Position numbers and translations under genes: made by a program. A stretch of DNA of 34,433 nt from Rhodospirillaceae bacterium. GTDB taxonomy: Bacteria > Pseudomonadota > Alphaproteobacteria > CACIAM-22H2. The first letter of the stretch is position 1; every line of letters starts with the position of its first letter. Below are positions 32,766 to 34,433 of the stretch, in pieces. A model generated the notes under the pieces. That model did no database searches. It saw only the letters and a program-made list of their open reading frames with translations, and was not told the DNA's origin. The stretch spans positions 1-34,433 of the forward strand of contig SHVT01000012.1 of assembly GCA_009694125.1 (NCBI GenBank), in the 5' to 3' direction.

Positions 32766-33621
32766 GCGCTCGCGACCTGCGCCAGGTCCAAGCGCAGCAC
32801 TTGCTCGGCGAAAGGTCGAAGCGCGGCTTTCGCCCGGCGCCCGAAGACGATCGGTTGCGGCCGGCCCTGCGCGTCGAACATGAAGGCGTCGGCCTTACCG
32901 CAATCGCTGGGCAGCGGTATCGGCAACGTCTCCGCCGTCAGCGCCTGGATGCGGGCATAACCGAGCGGCCTTAGCTCCGGGTCAGGCACGATGATCAGCA
33001 CGCGCCGGGGATCGACCCAGCGCGCGACCTTGGTCACTTCCCAGCGCGTGCCGTCGGTGGCTTCGGGCAGCAACACGATCGCCGCCGCGCCGCGCACCAG
33101 CGCCTCGACCCTTTGCTGCCACGTTTCGTCGGCCAGATAGAGGCGCGCGGCGCCCAGCGGCGCCAGGGAATCCCCAGGCGTGCCGACGGCGATGAACGGG
33201 CCGACATGTTTGAGCGCGGCGGCGATACGCTGCTCCTGCGATGCCGGCGCGGATGACCGCGCGATTGTCGGCCGCCAACCCGGCGGCCGACAGGATCGGT
33301 GTAGATGCGGCGCGAATCCTCGACGAAGGGCCTGAGATACACGACCGGATGACGCGTATCGCGCGCCAGCACCGCCTCCGCGCTCGGGGCCAGCATTTGC
33401 CGCCCGACGCCCGCGCAATACAACGCCGCAAGAACGAGAAGGCCGACGATCACGATGTCGAACCTACCGATGCTCTCGACGGCGAAGGCGTCGACGACCC
33501 AGTACACCGCGCCGCCGCCCAGCAGCGCCGCAACCAGCAGCAAGACCAGGCCGCCGAATTTCGAGCGGAAAGGCTGACGCCCCGGACGAGCGCGAGCCGG
33601 TGCCGGCGGATTGGGCGACAT
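32762..33621 (-). pseudogene. two-helix membrane protein of unknown function, frameshifted
   Basis: From ATG 33621 the product has a Pro/Arg-rich start, two membrane helices (GGLVLLLVAALLGGGAVYWVV; FDIVIVGLLVLAALYCAGV), then the conserved VVYLRPFVEDSRRIY. The frame is lost around 33268-33290. One added base joins it to QEQRIAAALKHVGPFIAVG, LAPLGAARLYLADETWQQ, VEALVRGAAAIVLLPEATDG and TRWEVTKVARWVDPRRVLI, ending at 32762. The LRPF...GPFIAVGTPGD...W...A.IVLL pattern recurs in bacterial membrane proteins of unknown role, which I cannot name further. It is coupled by a 4-base overlap to the next membrane gene. Confidence 0.65.
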
Positions 33622-33654
33622 CGTCCATGTCGATACCCTAACAGAAGCGCGCGA

Positions 33655-34433
33655 TCAGTACCGCGCGTTTCCGGGCGTTCTGGGGAACGGGATGGCGTCG
33701 CGCACATTGGACAGGCCGGTGACATAGGCCAGCGTGCGCTCGAAGCCTAGCCCGAAGCCGGCATGGGGCACGGTGCCGTAACGCCGCAAATCCCGGTACC
33801 AGGCATAGTGCTCCTTGTCGATGCCTCGTTCCGTCATGCGCGAATCCAACACCTCCAGCCGCTCCTCGCGCTGGCTGCCGCCGACGATTTCGCCGATCCC
33901 CGGCGCCAGCACGTCCATCGCCGCGACGGTTTTGCCGTCGTCGTTGACCCGCATGTAGAACGCCTTGATGTCCTTCGGGTAGTTCATGACGATCACCGGC
34001 TTCTTCGCGTGTTTTTCGGTGAGATAGCGTTCGTGTTCGGATTGGAGGTCGATGCCCCATCTCACCGGGAACTCGAACTTCTCCGTGGCCCGTTCGAGCA
34101 CCGCGACGGCCTCGCCGTAATCCATGCGCACGAATTCCGAACCGACGATTCCCTGGAGCTTCGCCACCAGCCCCTTCTCGATCCGTTCGTCGAAGAAGGC
34201 GAGATCGTCCTGCCTTTCGTTCAACAGCGTCTCCAAGGCGTATTTCAGCAGGTTTTCCGCCAGCGTCGCATCGTCGGACAGATCGGCGAAGGCGATTTCC
34301 GGCTCGATCATCCAGAATTCGGCGAGGTGGCGGCTGGTGTTGGAGTTTTCCGCGCGGAAGGTCGGCCCGAAGGTGTAGACCTTGGACAGCGCGAGGCAAT
34401 ACGCCTCCACGTTGAGCTGCCCCGACACGGTCA
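33655..34433 (-). CDS. asnS: asparaginyl-tRNA synthetase, C-terminal part (cut by window edge)
   Basis: About 259 residues of the class II catalytic core are visible. Upstream is [10 protein letters not shown] at the edge, then [20 protein letters not shown] (motif 2), [51 protein letters not shown] and the motif 3 [44 protein letters not shown] and the IPFPRTPG ending identify AsnRS rather than AspRS. It charges tRNA-Asn directly. The N-terminal anticodon-binding domain lies outside the window. The end at 33655 is 34 bases from the neighbouring membrane gene start. Confidence 0.96.
   Translation of the reverse strand, partial: TVSGQLNVEAYCLALSKVYTFGPTFRAENSNTSRHLAEFWMIEPEIAFADLSDDATLAENLLKYALETLLNERQDDLAFFDERIEKGLVAKLQGIVGSEFVRMDYGEAVAVLERATEKFEFPVRWGIDLQSEHERYLTEKHAKKPVIVMNYPKDIKAFYMRVNDDGKTVAAMDVLAPGIGEIVGGSQREERLEVLDSRMTERGIDKEHYAWYRDLRRYGTVPHAGFGLGFERTLAYVTGLSNVRDAIPFPRTPGNARY

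Noticed and set aside
33268-33300. A middle segment in a third frame (two frameshifts) in the membrane gene
   Set aside because: A third frame also looks open, but it needs two events. One missing base joins the first and last frames directly, matching the other lesions.

Overview
The window is about 65% GC by eye and densely packed with genes. It has the make-up of a free-living alphaproteobacterium, most likely Rhodospirillales-like. Reasons: a thiE / phasin / efp / suhB / OmpA-MotA-MotB-like order, a class II DAHP synthase, frequent GTG/TTG starts with strong Shine-Dalgarno sequences, GTGA/ATGA operon overlaps, and a perfect FNR/FixK-type box. No rRNA, tRNA or CRISPR array was seen.

Layout. 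1-1840: the start of an IS630-type transposase, a VOC protein with a histone-H1-like Lys/Ala/Pro tail, rpsU and a conserved unknown. 1895-4778: thiE, a phasin, an intrinsic terminator, efp and suhB. 4908-8709: a three-gene envelope set made of a Pro-rich OmpA-like protein, a MotA/TolQ-like proton channel and a MotB-like coiled-coil/OmpA protein. 8734-12273 (minus): UPF0114, DAHP synthase, an antitoxin relic and glutathione reductase. 12329-16724: an FtsX/LolCD-type ABC transporter and a DUF3299 protein, separated by an insertion sequence and an aldehyde dehydrogenase relic. 16738-19407: succinate-semialdehyde dehydrogenase and a His-rich CobW/COG0523 GTPase. DUF3299 + FtsX-type ABC + COG0523 resembles bacterial zinc-handling loci. 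19455-19570: a gene-free interval with a class II FNR promoter layout followed by a short hairpin RNA and a strong terminator, which I read as an undescribed FNR-activated small RNA. 19655-24494: DUF3108 protein, gph, glmU and glmS. 24513-26889: an AT-richer orphan, a TPR relic, a dodecin and a TPR protein. 26918-34433: a UDP-GlcNAc 6-dehydrogenase (consumer of the GlmS/GlmU product), an M48 lipoprotein protease, a K+ channel with a zinc ribbon, an ATP-grasp-like protein, two linked membrane unknowns and the C-terminal part of asnS.

Data-quality caveat. Five otherwise intact genes (UPF0114, gor, the transposase, and both membrane unknowns near 32-33.6 kb) are each broken by what looks like one missing base in a GC-rich stretch. 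The uniform direction suggests base-calling or assembly error rather than decay. By contrast the antitoxin, aldehyde dehydrogenase and TPR remnants are true relics with large losses or internal stops.
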